Assembly: GCA_965116325.1 (NCBI GenBank)
Contig: OZ220675.1
Location: forward strand, 1,736,001-1,800,000
Direction of reading: 5' to 3'
Length of the DNA stretch: 64,000 nucleotides
Source: JAGWBF01 sp965116325
GTDB lineage: Bacteria; Chloroflexota; Dehalococcoidia; Lucifugimonadales; JAGWBF01
Under the pieces are notes generated by a model, which saw nothing but the letters and a program-made list of their open reading frames with translations, did no database searches and was not told the DNA's origin. Both the position numbers and the translations under genes were made by a program. Each line of letters begins with the position of its first letter. The stretch's first letter is position 1. Shown here in pieces: positions 25,941 through 33,793 of the stretch.

Positions 25941-26993
25941 CTAGGTCCATTGGGCGAATCCCCATCCGCCGCCTGTGCCTGCGGGGGAGCGGTATACCGG
26001 GACGTAGTCCAGCAGGTCCATATCAAGGTGCTCAAGCCCGCCGGCGATGGTGACCCAGTTCATAGTCTCCGAGTTACCCGAGTACAGGCGGTGCCTGGGC
26101 AGGTTTCTGAGGGCCTCGGCATCCTTGGCCTTCATGGCATCCAGGGCCATACGGTCTACCTCCTCATCCACGACGAAATGGCTGAGGCCGCCGGAGGCCA
26201 CCAGGGCGACTCTTGCGCTGCCCTCCCACGCCTCGATGGCCTCCCGGAGGGCCTTGCCCAGAGCGTAGCAGCGCTTGGGAGTCACCTGGTTGGGCGGGTA
26301 GAAGGTGTTCTGGATCACCGGCACGATGGGGACGGGGTTGTTGTCCATCAGCCTCTTGACCACGAAGGAGTAGGCGTGGGGCAGACCCTGGCGCCTCGGC
26401 TCGGTGGTGCGGTCGAAGTTGGGAAGGTAGCCCGAGGCGCCAACGTGGCCGCCGTAGTTGTCCCGCTGGTAGCGGCAGTGGGCGACGTCGAAGTCCGAGT
26501 CCCTGAGGTGCTCGATGAGGTGCAGGCCCAGGCCGGCATCCACCGGCACATCCATCTCCACGTCGCCGTAACCCCAGGCCGAAGCCCGGGCCGAAGGAGG
26601 GGCGCCTTCGCCGGGAATCCTGGGAATCAGCCGAATGGACTCTCCCCAGTAGATAGCCAGGCTGGGCATGACGTCGTCGAAGAAGAACTCCTCCTGGTCA
26701 TCGCCCACGATGACCACTACATCGGGCTTGGCTTGGGCCAAGGTGTCCGCCAGCCGGGCCAGGGACTTCTGTATGGCGTTGTGCTGGGTGGTGAAATGTT
26801 CCAGGGTGAGCTGGCCGGAAATGGATGGGTCGGCCCGTTCGAGGAGCTCTTCGTAGGTCAGGACCTTGCCGTCGGGTGGGGCGGAGAGCATGGGGTTTCT
26901 CTTGTCCCGCTCTCCCATGTCGTGCCACAGGTCCGGGGGCAGGCTCATCATCGGGCTGTGGGATGCCCCGATTCCCAACACTACTTCTGCCAT
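25941..26993 (-). CDS. LigB-type class III extradiol ring-cleavage dioxygenase
   Basis: The 350-residue protein begins 'MAEVVLGIGASHSPMMSLPP', with the metal-binding His of LigB-type enzymes in ASHSPMM. Further candidates are the acidic 'VIVGDDQEEFF', 'PVIQNTFYPP' and 'VASGGLSHFVVDEE' (conserved His). These non-heme iron enzymes open catechol-type rings between or beside hydroxyls. The gene is between a VOC protein (another extradiol-related fold) and the LLM oxidoreductase, consistent with aromatic or phenolic breakdown. Substrate unknown. Confidence 0.88.
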   Translation of the reverse strand: MAEVVLGIGASHSPMMSLPPDLWHDMGERDKRNPMLSAPPDGKVLTYEELLERADPSISGQLTLEHFTTQHNAIQKSLARLADTLAQAKPDVVVIVGDDQEEFFFDDVMPSLAIYWGESIRLIPRIPGEGAPPSARASAWGYGDVEMDVPVDAGLGLHLIEHLRDSDFDVAHCRYQRDNYGGHVGASGYLPNFDRTTEPRRQGLPHAYSFVVKRLMDNNPVPIVPVIQNTFYPPNQVTPKRCYALGKALREAIEAWEGSARVALVASGGLSHFVVDEEVDRMALDAMKAKDAEALRNLPRHRLYSGNSETMNWVTIAGGLEHLDMDLLDYVPVYRSPAGTGGGWGFAQWT

Positions 26994-27072
26994 GGCTCCT
27001 CCTCTCGGCTTGGGAGTCCGTCTGTCTGAAGGTCCCCACGAAGGTTTGTACCGCGAAAGGTGCGCTGGGAGC

Positions 27073-27450
27073 TTACTTGGCTTCTTTGCGGTCGGCGTCC
27101 ACGAGCTGGACGCGCCAGCCGTCGGGGTCCCGCATGTTGATGTTGGTCCTGCCTGTAGATTCGATAAAATGGGGCGCCCTCTCGGGAGTTATACCCTTGC
27201 CTGTGATCTCCTGGTGGGTCTCCTGGGCGTTGTCCACCTTAAAGGCGATGTGGTTGACTCCCACGTTCTCTTCGCCGGAGACCTTGTGTATCTCGATTAC
27301 CGGCTGGTTCTCGCCGGGCAGCTTCAGCTCCGCCGAGCCTCCATGGTGGGAGCTGCGGAGCAGTACTTCGAATCCCAGCTTCTCGTAAAAGGCTACGTGC
27401 TCCTCCACGTCCCGGACGATGATCTCTATATGGTCGATACCCAGCAGCAT
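27073..27450 (-). CDS. VOC (glyoxalase/bleomycin-resistance/dioxygenase) family protein
   Basis: The 125-residue protein starts MLLGIDHIEIIVRDVEEHVA, the usual VOC beta-strand-helix opening, and repeats the module at 'GVNHIAFKVDN' to 'NMRDPDGWRVQLVD'. Candidate metal ligands are H7, E in 'PVIEIHK', H in 'VNHIAF' and Q/E near the end. I chose the ATG at 27450 because AAGGAGG lies five bases before it. It heads the minus-strand block with the LigB dioxygenase. It may be a dioxygenase, isomerase or epimerase; the sequence does not decide. Confidence 0.85.
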   Translation of the reverse strand: MLLGIDHIEIIVRDVEEHVAFYEKLGFEVLLRSSHHGGSAELKLPGENQPVIEIHKVSGEENVGVNHIAFKVDNAQETHQEITGKGITPERAPHFIESTGRTNINMRDPDGWRVQLVDADRKEAK

Positions 27451-27537
27451 GTTGCCTCCTTGTCTTCCTGGGGGGACAGCCAAAATATGCGTCAGTCCAA
27501 TATACCATCCTCGCTCATCCTATGGGGAGTGTGGCCG

Positions 27538-27870
27538 ATTCTATCCCCCCTCCCTTGAGGGAGGGGATTAAGGGGAGGGTGAGTCGCTGCGCCAAGTCCA
27601 GCCATCCTCACATCGGCCACACCGTTCGTTGTTGCGGCGAAGGCCGCAATCCAGGCAGGCGCACTGCTGGCTTCCAGGCTGGCTCCGTTAGTTTGGCTGT
27701 CCGTTCGCCCTGAGGGAAATCGAAGGGGAACGGACAGCCAACGCCCTTAGCTACCCCCGGCCTGTCGCTTCCCCGGGGATTCCTGGATTGAGGCCTCCGC
27801 CGCTATGAGGGCGGGCGTGACCCCCTCACCCCAGCCCTCGCCCCCAGCGGCGAGGGGGTAATCTTATCTC
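27538..27870. repeat. Second interspersed repeat cluster between divergent genes
   Basis: Contains an inverted copy of the CTCCCTTGAGGGAGGGGATTA module (about 27542-27583), the hairpin TTGCGGC-GAAG-GCCGCAA (27632-27649), a copy of TGTCCGTTCGCCCTGAGGGA...GAACGGACA (27698-27740) and a decayed CCCTCACCCCAGCCCTC unit with GCGGCGAGGGGG (about 27820-27860). It fills most of the gap between VOC and bicupin genes. Confidence 0.8.
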
Positions 27871-27883
27871 CCTCCCCCTGCGA

Positions 27884-27912
27884 TTGTGGCGCACCTACCC
27901 CACTGCTATAAT
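27884..27912 (+). promoter_or_regulatory. Promoter of the bicupin gene
   Basis: TTGTGG (27884-27889), 17 bases, then TATAAT (27907-27912), which also has the extended -10 TG at 27904-27905. The start codon is 33 bases downstream. The spacing and perfect -10 make this one of the better promoters in the window. Confidence 0.75.
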
Positions 27913-27945
27913 CCAGCCCAACGTCGACCCAATTGGAGGTATCGC

Positions 27946-28959
27946 ATGGCCGATTTCTACTCCGAGTGGCTTAAGAAGTCCGAGGAGGTCGAAAAAGCTG
28001 TTAACGAAGGTGTCAGGGTCGCCAGGAACAAGGACCTGCGTTGGGAACGGACACGGCAGGACCATGAGGCAGCCCTGATGATATCCCCGGAGACCGGCTT
28101 CCCCACAGCGGGGAGCCTGCTCATGAAGGCCAGGATTCCCGTGGGTTGCCACACCGGACAGCATTTTCACGGCGAGGAAGCCATCTACGTCGAGGAAGGC
28201 GAAGGGTTTCTCGTGCTGGACGACGAGAGGTACGACTTCGGACCCGGCTCCGTCATCCACATCCCCTTCCGCTCTCCCCACCAGCTCTACAACACGGGGA
28301 ATGTGCCCGTCGTGTACTTGTCCGCGCTGGCGTGGCACCTGGAGTCCTTCCTGAACATGGGCAAGATGGAGCAGCTCCAGGACTGCGGGACCAACGACCC
28401 GACGGAGCTGGAGAACTTCCCCCAGGAGAAGTCCCAGATGTGGCCCGTGGATGGCCGCCGCATCATCATGCGCAAGGATGAACATGTGCTCACCACCCGC
28501 CCGGGGCACGGCGCCACCTACTCCCTGGGAGGCACCGGCCGGGAAGGCTCGGGCATGACGTCCAACGGCTTCAAGATGACCGCCGCCGGCATCACCTCCA
28601 TCTTCGTGGAGAACCCCCACTTCAAGAGCCACAGCCACTCCCACCCCGAGGCCTACCTGTACTGCCTCCAGGGGGCGGGCTACTCGGAGATCGGTGGGAA
28701 GGAGTACCACTGGGAGAAGGGCGATGCTGTCCATGTGCCCCCGGGCATGATGCACCACCAGCACTTCAACCCCACCGACGGCGAGACCAGGGAGCTGCGC
28801 TTCGAATTCGGCATCAGGTACTGGATGGTGGACCAGTGGCGTGGGTTCAAGACCGTCGACGATGCTCTCGTAGCGACCAAGATCGAAGAAGAGGGCCACG
28901 GTCACGAACATGGGCACGGGCAGGAGCATGGGCACGGCCACGGCCAGCACGGTAGCTGA
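27946..28959 (+). CDS. Bicupin protein with His-rich C-terminal tail
   Basis: The 337-residue protein contains two cupin barrels. The first has 'GCHTGQHFHGEEAIYVEEGE' with 'PFRSPHQLYNTG'; the second has 'HSHSHPEAYLYCLQGAGYSE' with 'PPGMMHHQHFNP'. Each supplies His/Glu metal ligands as in gentisate dioxygenase-like and related bicupins. The C-terminus is a run of His-Gly-Glu repeats that would bind nickel, zinc or other metals. ATG 27946 has GGAGG six bases upstream. Ring-cleaving dioxygenase activity is possible, given the aromatic-type genes next door, but not proven. Tag-like and SDR genes follow on the same strand. Confidence 0.85.
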   Translation: MADFYSEWLKKSEEVEKAVNEGVRVARNKDLRWERTRQDHEAALMISPETGFPTAGSLLMKARIPVGCHTGQHFHGEEAIYVEEGEGFLVLDDERYDFGPGSVIHIPFRSPHQLYNTGNVPVVYLSALAWHLESFLNMGKMEQLQDCGTNDPTELENFPQEKSQMWPVDGRRIIMRKDEHVLTTRPGHGATYSLGGTGREGSGMTSNGFKMTAAGITSIFVENPHFKSHSHSHPEAYLYCLQGAGYSEIGGKEYHWEKGDAVHVPPGMMHHQHFNPTDGETRELRFEFGIRYWMVDQWRGFKTVDDALVATKIEEEGHGHEHGHGQEHGHGHGQHGS

Positions 28960-28986
28960 AGGACCGGCGTAGGAGACTAGGGCCCC

Positions 28987-29430
28987 ATGCCTATGGTTGA
29001 GATACCGCCCCGGGCCACGCCCGACGGCGACGACGGCTACCTGGAGGAGCTGACCAAGGCCATCTTCCGGTCAGGCTTCAGCTGGCAGGTGGTGCGCAAC
29101 AAGTGGGATGCCTTCCTAGAGGCCTTTCATGGGTTCAATGTAGGTAAGGTGGCCGGCTACGGGGGCGACGACATCACCCGACTGCTGACTAATGAGGGCA
29201 TCGTACGGAACAGGCGCAAGATACTTGCCACCATAGAGAACGCCCGCACCATGCAGGTGCTCTCCGCCGAGCACGGCTCCTTCCACGCCTACCTCAGGTC
29301 CTTGGACCCCCTGGACTACTACACGCGGGTGAAGGAGCTGTCCAAGCGGTTCAACGGCCTCGGACGCACGGGGGCCTTTGTGTTCCTGTACTGCGTCAAC
29401 GAAGAGACGCCGGACTGGACCGAGCGCTAG
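28987..29430 (+). CDS. DNA-3-methyladenine glycosylase I (Tag)-like protein
   Basis: This 147-residue protein resembles the core of Tag: 'FRSGFSWQVVRNKWDAFLEA' matches the family 'SGLSWxxILxKR..F..AF' helix, and 'NEGIVRNRRKILATIENAR' matches the 'IIRNRxKIxAxxxNA' helix. Tag removes 3-methyladenine from alkylated DNA. It is shorter than E. coli Tag (about 190 residues) and lacks the N-terminal zinc-ligand segment, so its activity is uncertain; it may belong to a Tag-like branch. It follows the bicupin gene with a 27-base gap. Confidence 0.8.
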   Translation: MPMVEIPPRATPDGDDGYLEELTKAIFRSGFSWQVVRNKWDAFLEAFHGFNVGKVAGYGGDDITRLLTNEGIVRNRRKILATIENARTMQVLSAEHGSFHAYLRSLDPLDYYTRVKELSKRFNGLGRTGAFVFLYCVNEETPDWTER

Positions 29431-29475
29431 CCAGCAGGCTCAGGTAGATATCCAACCTATATCCGGAGGTGCCCC

Positions 29476-30228
29476 ATGGGACGACTGGATGGGAAGGTTG
29501 CCCTGATCAGCGGAGCCGCCAGGGGGCAGGGAGAGGTGGAAGCCAAGCTCTTCGCCAGGGAAGGCGCCAGGGTTGTCCTGGGCGATGTGCTGGACAGGGA
29601 AGGGCAGCAGGTTGAGGCGGCCATCGCAGAGCTGGGAGGCGAAGCCAGCTACATCCACCTGGACGTCACCCAAGAGCAGGACTGGCAGTCCGCCATAGAG
29701 CACACCCTGGCCACCTACGGGAAGCTGGACATCCTCGTCAACAACGCTGCCATACTGAGTCCCCAAGGCATCGAGGCTACGGAAGCTTCAGAGTGGGATG
29801 ATGTGCTGGCCGTCAACGCCCGCGGGGTGTTTCTGGGCACCAAGCACGCCATCCCGGCCATGCGCGCCGGCGGGGGCGGGTCCATCATCAACATCTCGTC
29901 AATTGCCGGGATCGTCGGCAGCCCCTACGGCATGGCTGCCTACAGCGCCTCCAAGGGAGCGGTGCGGGTGTTCAGCAAGCTGACGGCTGTGCAGCAGGCA
30001 AAGGACAAGATCCGGTGCAACTCCGTCCACCCCGGTCCAATAGACACCGAGATGCTCCACACAGCCCTGGGCAACGCCAACCTGCAGGAGAGGCTGTCCC
30101 GTGCGCCCCTGGGCAGGGTCGGCACCTGTGACGACGTAGCATACGGGGTGCTCTACCTGGCATCCGATGAATCATCCTACGTCACAGGCACCGAGCTGGT
30201 CATCGACGGAGGCTGCACCGCCCAGTAG
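29476..30228 (+). CDS. SDR-family oxidoreductase
   Basis: A 250-residue classical SDR: cofactor loop 'ALISGAARGQGEVEAKLFA' (GxxxGxG-type), 'ILVNNAAIL' (NNAG-like), catalytic Ser in 'IINISSIAGIVG' and Y-x3-K in 'YSASK'. The C-terminal 'YVTGTELVIDGG' is typical of SDRs annotated as 3-alpha/20-beta-hydroxysteroid or glucose dehydrogenases, but substrate specificity cannot be read. A ribosome site, GGAGG, lies before the ATG at 29476. A strong hairpin follows the gene. Confidence 0.92.
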   Translation: MGRLDGKVALISGAARGQGEVEAKLFAREGARVVLGDVLDREGQQVEAAIAELGGEASYIHLDVTQEQDWQSAIEHTLATYGKLDILVNNAAILSPQGIEATEASEWDDVLAVNARGVFLGTKHAIPAMRAGGGGSIINISSIAGIVGSPYGMAAYSASKGAVRVFSKLTAVQQAKDKIRCNSVHPGPIDTEMLHTALGNANLQERLSRAPLGRVGTCDDVAYGVLYLASDESSYVTGTELVIDGGCTAQ

Positions 30229-30242
30229 CTCACGCCCCCAGG

Positions 30243-30280
30243 ATCCCCTTCTCATCCCAACAGCGAGATGAGAAGGGGAT
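30243..30280. terminator. Strong bidirectional hairpin between convergent genes
   Basis: ATCCCCTTCTCATC (30243-30256) and GATGAGAAGGGGAT (30267-30280) form a perfect 14-bp stem with a 10-base loop, between the convergent SDR and amidohydrolase genes. No T-run follows on either strand. Confidence 0.75.
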
Positions 30281-30312
30281 GCGCGAAGGCCCAACTAGAG
30301 ACGGCGGCCCTT

Positions 30313-31521
30313 TTAGGACATGCGCAGGAAGTCCACGGCGTTGCCGTACATGTGCTTCTGCAGGGCGTCCTGGCTGAAGTTACCCCAGAAGTCCCACTCC
30401 ATGACCTCTTTGGCGGTCTCCGGGAACCATGCTTGGCCGTGGGGGTAGTCCGACTGGTGCATGAGGCAGTCTTCGCCCAGTATCTTCACGCACGCCTCGG
30501 TCATCAGAGGCCCCTCGAAGGGCTCGGCGGCGCAACGGAACCGCCCCATCTGGACGTACTCGATGGGCGTGTACTTGAGCTCGGGAGTCAGCCCCTGTCC
30601 GTAGCTCTTGTTGAATCCCAGGCGAATCACCCAGTTGGGCAGCCAGCCGTGACCAACCTCGGAAACGGAAGCCCGCAGGTTGGGGTACTTGTCGAAGAGT
30701 CCCGACACGATCAGGTAGGCGCACAGCCTGCCTGCGCCCCAGGGATGGGCTGCGGTGCGGGCGACCACGGAGTTGCCCCAGATGTCCTGGTGGCCGGGGA
30801 AGTAGGGGGGCTCCATGAAGAAGCTGTGGTGCACCAGGGGCAGGTCCAGGTCGTTCATGGTGGCGAACACCGGGTCGAGATCGGGGTCGTCCACGGGCAG
30901 GCCCGGCGGGAGATGTATCCATACCGCGGCCACCCACTTGCTGTTGGCCCACTTCTTGATCTCAGAGATTGCCCACTCGGGGTCGGAGCCGGGCACCTGG
31001 AGGCTGGCCTTTATGCGGTCGGGCGCGACGGATGTGTAGGTGTCCATGTAGTTGTGGTAAGCCCGGTACAGGCCCTCGGCCAGGGTAACGTCGGTATCGT
31101 AGATGCCCGTCAGTGTGGAAGCCCATGTGCCGGGGAACACGAAGTCCAGGTCCCGTCCTTCCAGGTCCATGTCGATTAGGCGTCCCTCGGAGTTCTCATC
31201 CTCCACGCCGGGGGTTACCGCTCCCCGATGCATGCTCACAGTGCCGGCCCTGGCGCCTGTGCGCCCCGGCGCGCCCGGGGTCTGGTGCTCGGCCTCCAGC
31301 TTGCTGCCGGGCCAGCGATTCAAGGGAAGGGCGCCCATGGTCAAGCGCACCCCGCCCACCGTCTCCTGGTTGGGTCCCCTGCGAGTGTTCTGGCGCACCA
31401 GCTTGTAGGGTTCCAACTCCGGGAGGCGGGGTCTGAAGCTGGGTTCGACATACTTCTCCAGCACCACCAGGCTGGGGTCAACGTGGGTGTCCATGTCGGC
31501 AACCTTGATTCCGTTGATCAT
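30313..31521 (-). CDS. Amidohydrolase-2 family protein
   Basis: This 402-residue TIM-barrel hydrolase starts 'MINGIKVADMDTHVDPSLVV', with the acidic DxH metal site of amidohydrolase-2 proteins (decarboxylases and hydrolases such as ACMSD-like enzymes). Other ligand candidates are His in 'PLVHHSFFMEPP', 'SEVGHGWLPNW' and the acid in 'MHQSDYPHGQAW', a very typical family end. Another member lies at the right edge of the window and a divergent one at 44134. The family expansion is a trait of SAR202-like genomes. Substrate unknown. Confidence 0.9.
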   Translation of the reverse strand: MINGIKVADMDTHVDPSLVVLEKYVEPSFRPRLPELEPYKLVRQNTRRGPNQETVGGVRLTMGALPLNRWPGSKLEAEHQTPGAPGRTGARAGTVSMHRGAVTPGVEDENSEGRLIDMDLEGRDLDFVFPGTWASTLTGIYDTDVTLAEGLYRAYHNYMDTYTSVAPDRIKASLQVPGSDPEWAISEIKKWANSKWVAAVWIHLPPGLPVDDPDLDPVFATMNDLDLPLVHHSFFMEPPYFPGHQDIWGNSVVARTAAHPWGAGRLCAYLIVSGLFDKYPNLRASVSEVGHGWLPNWVIRLGFNKSYGQGLTPELKYTPIEYVQMGRFRCAAEPFEGPLMTEACVKILGEDCLMHQSDYPHGQAWFPETAKEVMEWDFWGNFSQDALQKHMYGNAVDFLRMS

Positions 31522-31623
31522 GCTTCACCTCCTATTTGGATAGGAAATCCGTGGTTGGGAGAGTATTGGGGGGCTGACAAGGTGATGGTAGGCCCAAGGG
31601 ATACCAGTGTCAAGGAAGGATGT

Positions 31624-31707
31624 GTCACCCCCTTAGGCCCCTCCCGTCAATGGAGGGGGGAGTATCTGCCCCCTCTCCCCTGGTGGGAGAGGGCGGGGGT
31701 GAGGGGG
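31624..31707. repeat. Third interspersed repeat copy
   Basis: TGTCACCCCCTTAGGCCCCT with CCGTCAATGGAGGGGGGAGTAT and CCCCTCTCCCCTGGTGGGAGAGG with GGGTGAGGGG repeats the arrangement of modules at 23549-23640, with some decay. Confidence 0.8.
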
Positions 31708-31754
31708 ACCAATGTTGGCGCAGGTTATCCCAGGAAGGGTGGTGATGAAATTGG

Positions 31755-31829
31755 CAGGAGCGGGAGGATTCGAACCCCCGACCACCGGTTTTGGAGACCG
31801 GCGCTCTGGCCAGACTGAGCTACGCTCCT
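31755..31829 (-). tRNA. tRNA-Trp (CCA)
   Basis: The minus strand folds into a full cloverleaf: acceptor AGGAGCG/CGCTCCT, D arm GCTC...GAGC, anticodon arm CCGGT-CTCCAAA-ACCGG giving anticodon CCA, and a T arm with TTCGAAT. A genomic CCA follows the discriminator G (to 31752). It is the last of three tRNA genes on this strand. Confidence 0.96.
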
Positions 31830-31835
31830 GCGTGG

Positions 31836-31910
31836 TACCCCTGGAGGGATTCGAACCCCCGACGCGCGACTTAGGACGCCGCCGCTCTTTCCTGACTGAG
31901 CTACAGGGGC
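31836..31910 (-). tRNA. tRNA-Arg (CCT)
   Basis: Cloverleaf with acceptor GCCCCTG/CAGGGGT, D arm GCTC...GAGC, anticodon arm GCGGC-GTCCTAA-GTCGC giving anticodon CCT, and a T arm GGGGG-TTCGAAT-CCCTC. An encoded CCA follows (31833-31835). It is the middle tRNA of the trio. Confidence 0.95.
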
Positions 31911-31917
31911 ACGCTGG

Positions 31918-31990
31918 TGGAGATAGGGGGGCTCGAACCCCCAACCTCGGCATTGCGAACGCCGCGCTCTCCCAGTTGAGCTATATCCCC
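31918..31990 (-). tRNA. tRNA-Ala (CGC)
   Basis: Cloverleaf with acceptor GGGGATA/TATCTCC, D arm GCTC...GAGC, anticodon arm CGGCG-TTCGCAA-TGCCG giving anticodon CGC, and T arm with TTCGAGC. An encoded CCA follows (31915-31917). It is first in the transcript, about 40 bases after the promoter. Confidence 0.95.
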
Positions 31991-32033
31991 AAGAACTCCC
32001 TCGACGGGCTGCCGCCTTAGGCGTTTCACAAAA

Positions 32034-32062
32034 ATGCTATCCCAACCACCTATAGGTGTCAA
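32034..32062 (-). promoter_or_regulatory. Promoter of the tRNA cluster
   Basis: On the minus strand TTGACA (32062-32057), 17 bases, then TAGCAT (32039-32034). The tRNA-Ala start is 44 bases downstream of the -10 box. The perfect -35 and optimal spacing support a strong stable-RNA promoter. Confidence 0.8.
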
Positions 32063-32085
32063 GGTAAACGGCGGGCCATAGAATG

Positions 32086-32964
32086 TCATCCCCGACCAGC
32101 CGTCTGTTCCTCATCATCGCCGTCCAGGCGCCTCTCCAGGCGCTGCAGGGCAGCCTGGGTTGCCCGTATCTCCCGCAGCAGCTCATCCCTGCTGGGAGGC
32201 ACCGCCAGCTCCCGGAGCCGGTCGGCCTTGGCCTCCTCCAGGTTGTTGATGATTATGGCCACGAACAGGTTTATCACCACGAAGGTGCCGGCGATGATGA
32301 AGCTGACGAAGTACAGCCATGCCCAGGGGTGGGCTTCCATAGCCTCGTACATCACCACCGTCCAACCCTCCAGGGTGATAATGTTGAAGAGGGTCAGAAC
32401 CGAGATCCCCAAGCTCCGCCAGTTCTCCGGATCGTGCTCATGGAACAGGTGGTAGCCCATGATGGCGTAGATATAGACCACGATGCTCATCAGCAGCATA
32501 ACGTGGATCACGCTGGGGATGGACCGCACAAGGGCCGCCACGATCAGGCGCAGGTCCCTGACCGTCGAGATCAGGCGCACCACCCGCAGCAGGCGGGCCA
32601 GCCGGGTGATCATGGCGTACTCGCCGGTCACCGGGACAAGGGAGGCGACGATCACCAGGAAATCGAAGATGTTCCAACCATCGCGGAAGTAGCGATGGGC
32701 CCTGGGAGCCACGGCGAACATCTTCAGCAGCGCTTCGACGATGAAGATCCCTAGGGCGATGTTGTTGCCCATCTCGAACCAGTCGCCGTACATGCGCTCC
32801 AGGGTGGGGGAGGTGCCCAAGCCCAGAACGACGGCGTTGCCCAGGATGACGGCTATGATGAAGTACTCGAAGCCCGGGGCCTCGACGAGCCGCTTGGCCA
32901 AGGCTACCAGCCTCATCAGGCCGCCGGGTGCAGCAGGCGCTTCGGTCCTCTCAGGCAGGTTCAA
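32086..32964 (-). CDS. Bacterial voltage-gated cation channel (NaChBac/CavMr type)
   Basis: The 292-residue protein has six transmembrane segments: S1-S3 (about 33-113), S4 with arginines R121, R124, R127 and R130 spaced every third residue, S5 (150-172), a pore helix and S6 (212-242). The selectivity filter is TLEGWT (197-202). Homotetrameric sodium channels such as NaChBac and NavAb have TLESW; a Gly at the fourth place, as I recall, occurs in the native calcium-selective CavMr. Calcium or mixed selectivity is therefore possible. The C-terminal 45 residues ('LLREIRATQAALQRLERRLD') form the coiled coil used for tetramer assembly. Membrane protein; the gene is alone. Confidence 0.92.
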   Translation of the reverse strand: MNLPERTEAPAAPGGLMRLVALAKRLVEAPGFEYFIIAVILGNAVVLGLGTSPTLERMYGDWFEMGNNIALGIFIVEALLKMFAVAPRAHRYFRDGWNIFDFLVIVASLVPVTGEYAMITRLARLLRVVRLISTVRDLRLIVAALVRSIPSVIHVMLLMSIVVYIYAIMGYHLFHEHDPENWRSLGISVLTLFNIITLEGWTVVMYEAMEAHPWAWLYFVSFIIAGTFVVINLFVAIIINNLEEAKADRLRELAVPPSRDELLREIRATQAALQRLERRLDGDDEEQTAGRG

Positions 32965-33056
32965 TGAGTAACGTCCTCAATGCTGCAAGTGTGAGGATGA
33001 TTTTACCATTGGGCCGGGGAGGCTCGCTCTCCGGCGACTTGGAGAATCGACAAGGT

Positions 33057-33734
33057 TCAGAGATGGGGGCTATTGATGTCATCCCAGGTCAAGACGTTGT
33101 CCTCAACTAGACATTTCTTTACATCAATCATGAACCTAACTTGGCCAGTCTTCTTCACGCTGGCAAGGTTGCCCTTTTCCACAACCAAGAAAGGGACTAC
33201 TCTTTTTTCGCTTCCCATCAAATGCAAGAGTATCTTTGCCATTACGTACTGGCGAATAAGCTGATGCACCAGCACGCACTCCCCGTCAGCTCCTAGACCT
33301 GCTTCTTCTTTAGCCTCCCCAATGTAAAGGCTGCTGGACGTCTGCAAAACGATGTCGATTTCGGTATTGCGGAGATTTTGGTACAAGCCATCCTGACCTG
33401 CGGAATTGGACACATCGTAATTCTTGTCCTCCAGGCACTTCAGTTTTTTCGTTTCCACTGCGAACTTGTTTATTTTGTTGCGCAGTCTTGGGAACAGTAA
33501 TTCGTAGGCCTTAGCACATTCGGATCGCAGGTCTTCATATGTTTCGTTCTCATGAACATAGTCCCGCATCCCCTTCCAAAACAATTCCAGATGGATGTCT
33601 TTTCCTGAAAGTTCGCTTGTCTCACCAAGCCTCTTGGCGAGAGCCGTCAGGCCCGTGGGATTCGACATGAGAGGAACAAAAGTTTTCGCCGTCTTCCAGT
33701 TCTCAGTCCTATTGTTGATGCCCAGAATCGCCAT
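33057..33734 (-). CDS. PD-(D/E)XK-like protein of unknown function
   Basis: In this 225-residue protein, 'NTEIDIVLQTSSSLYIGEAK' gives D127 and E140-x-K142, the catalytic spacing of PD-(D/E)XK nucleases, followed by a helix with 'HQLIRQYVMAKIL' that could bear the family's Q/R helix. The first 120 residues are helical with no familiar motif. Base composition is less GC-rich than the neighbouring housekeeping genes, suggesting transfer. The adjacent DUF2779 protein also has this nuclease fold but is unrelated. Function unknown; a defence or DNA-processing role is an inference. Confidence 0.65.
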   Translation of the reverse strand: MAILGINNRTENWKTAKTFVPLMSNPTGLTALAKRLGETSELSGKDIHLELFWKGMRDYVHENETYEDLRSECAKAYELLFPRLRNKINKFAVETKKLKCLEDKNYDVSNSAGQDGLYQNLRNTEIDIVLQTSSSLYIGEAKEEAGLGADGECVLVHQLIRQYVMAKILLHLMGSEKRVVPFLVVEKGNLASVKKTGQVRFMIDVKKCLVEDNVLTWDDINSPHL

Positions 33735-33793
33735 GACTACCCCTCTTTAGACTGACTCGGTCGTGGTTGGGCTTGCGCGGGGTCCGCCCGCCC

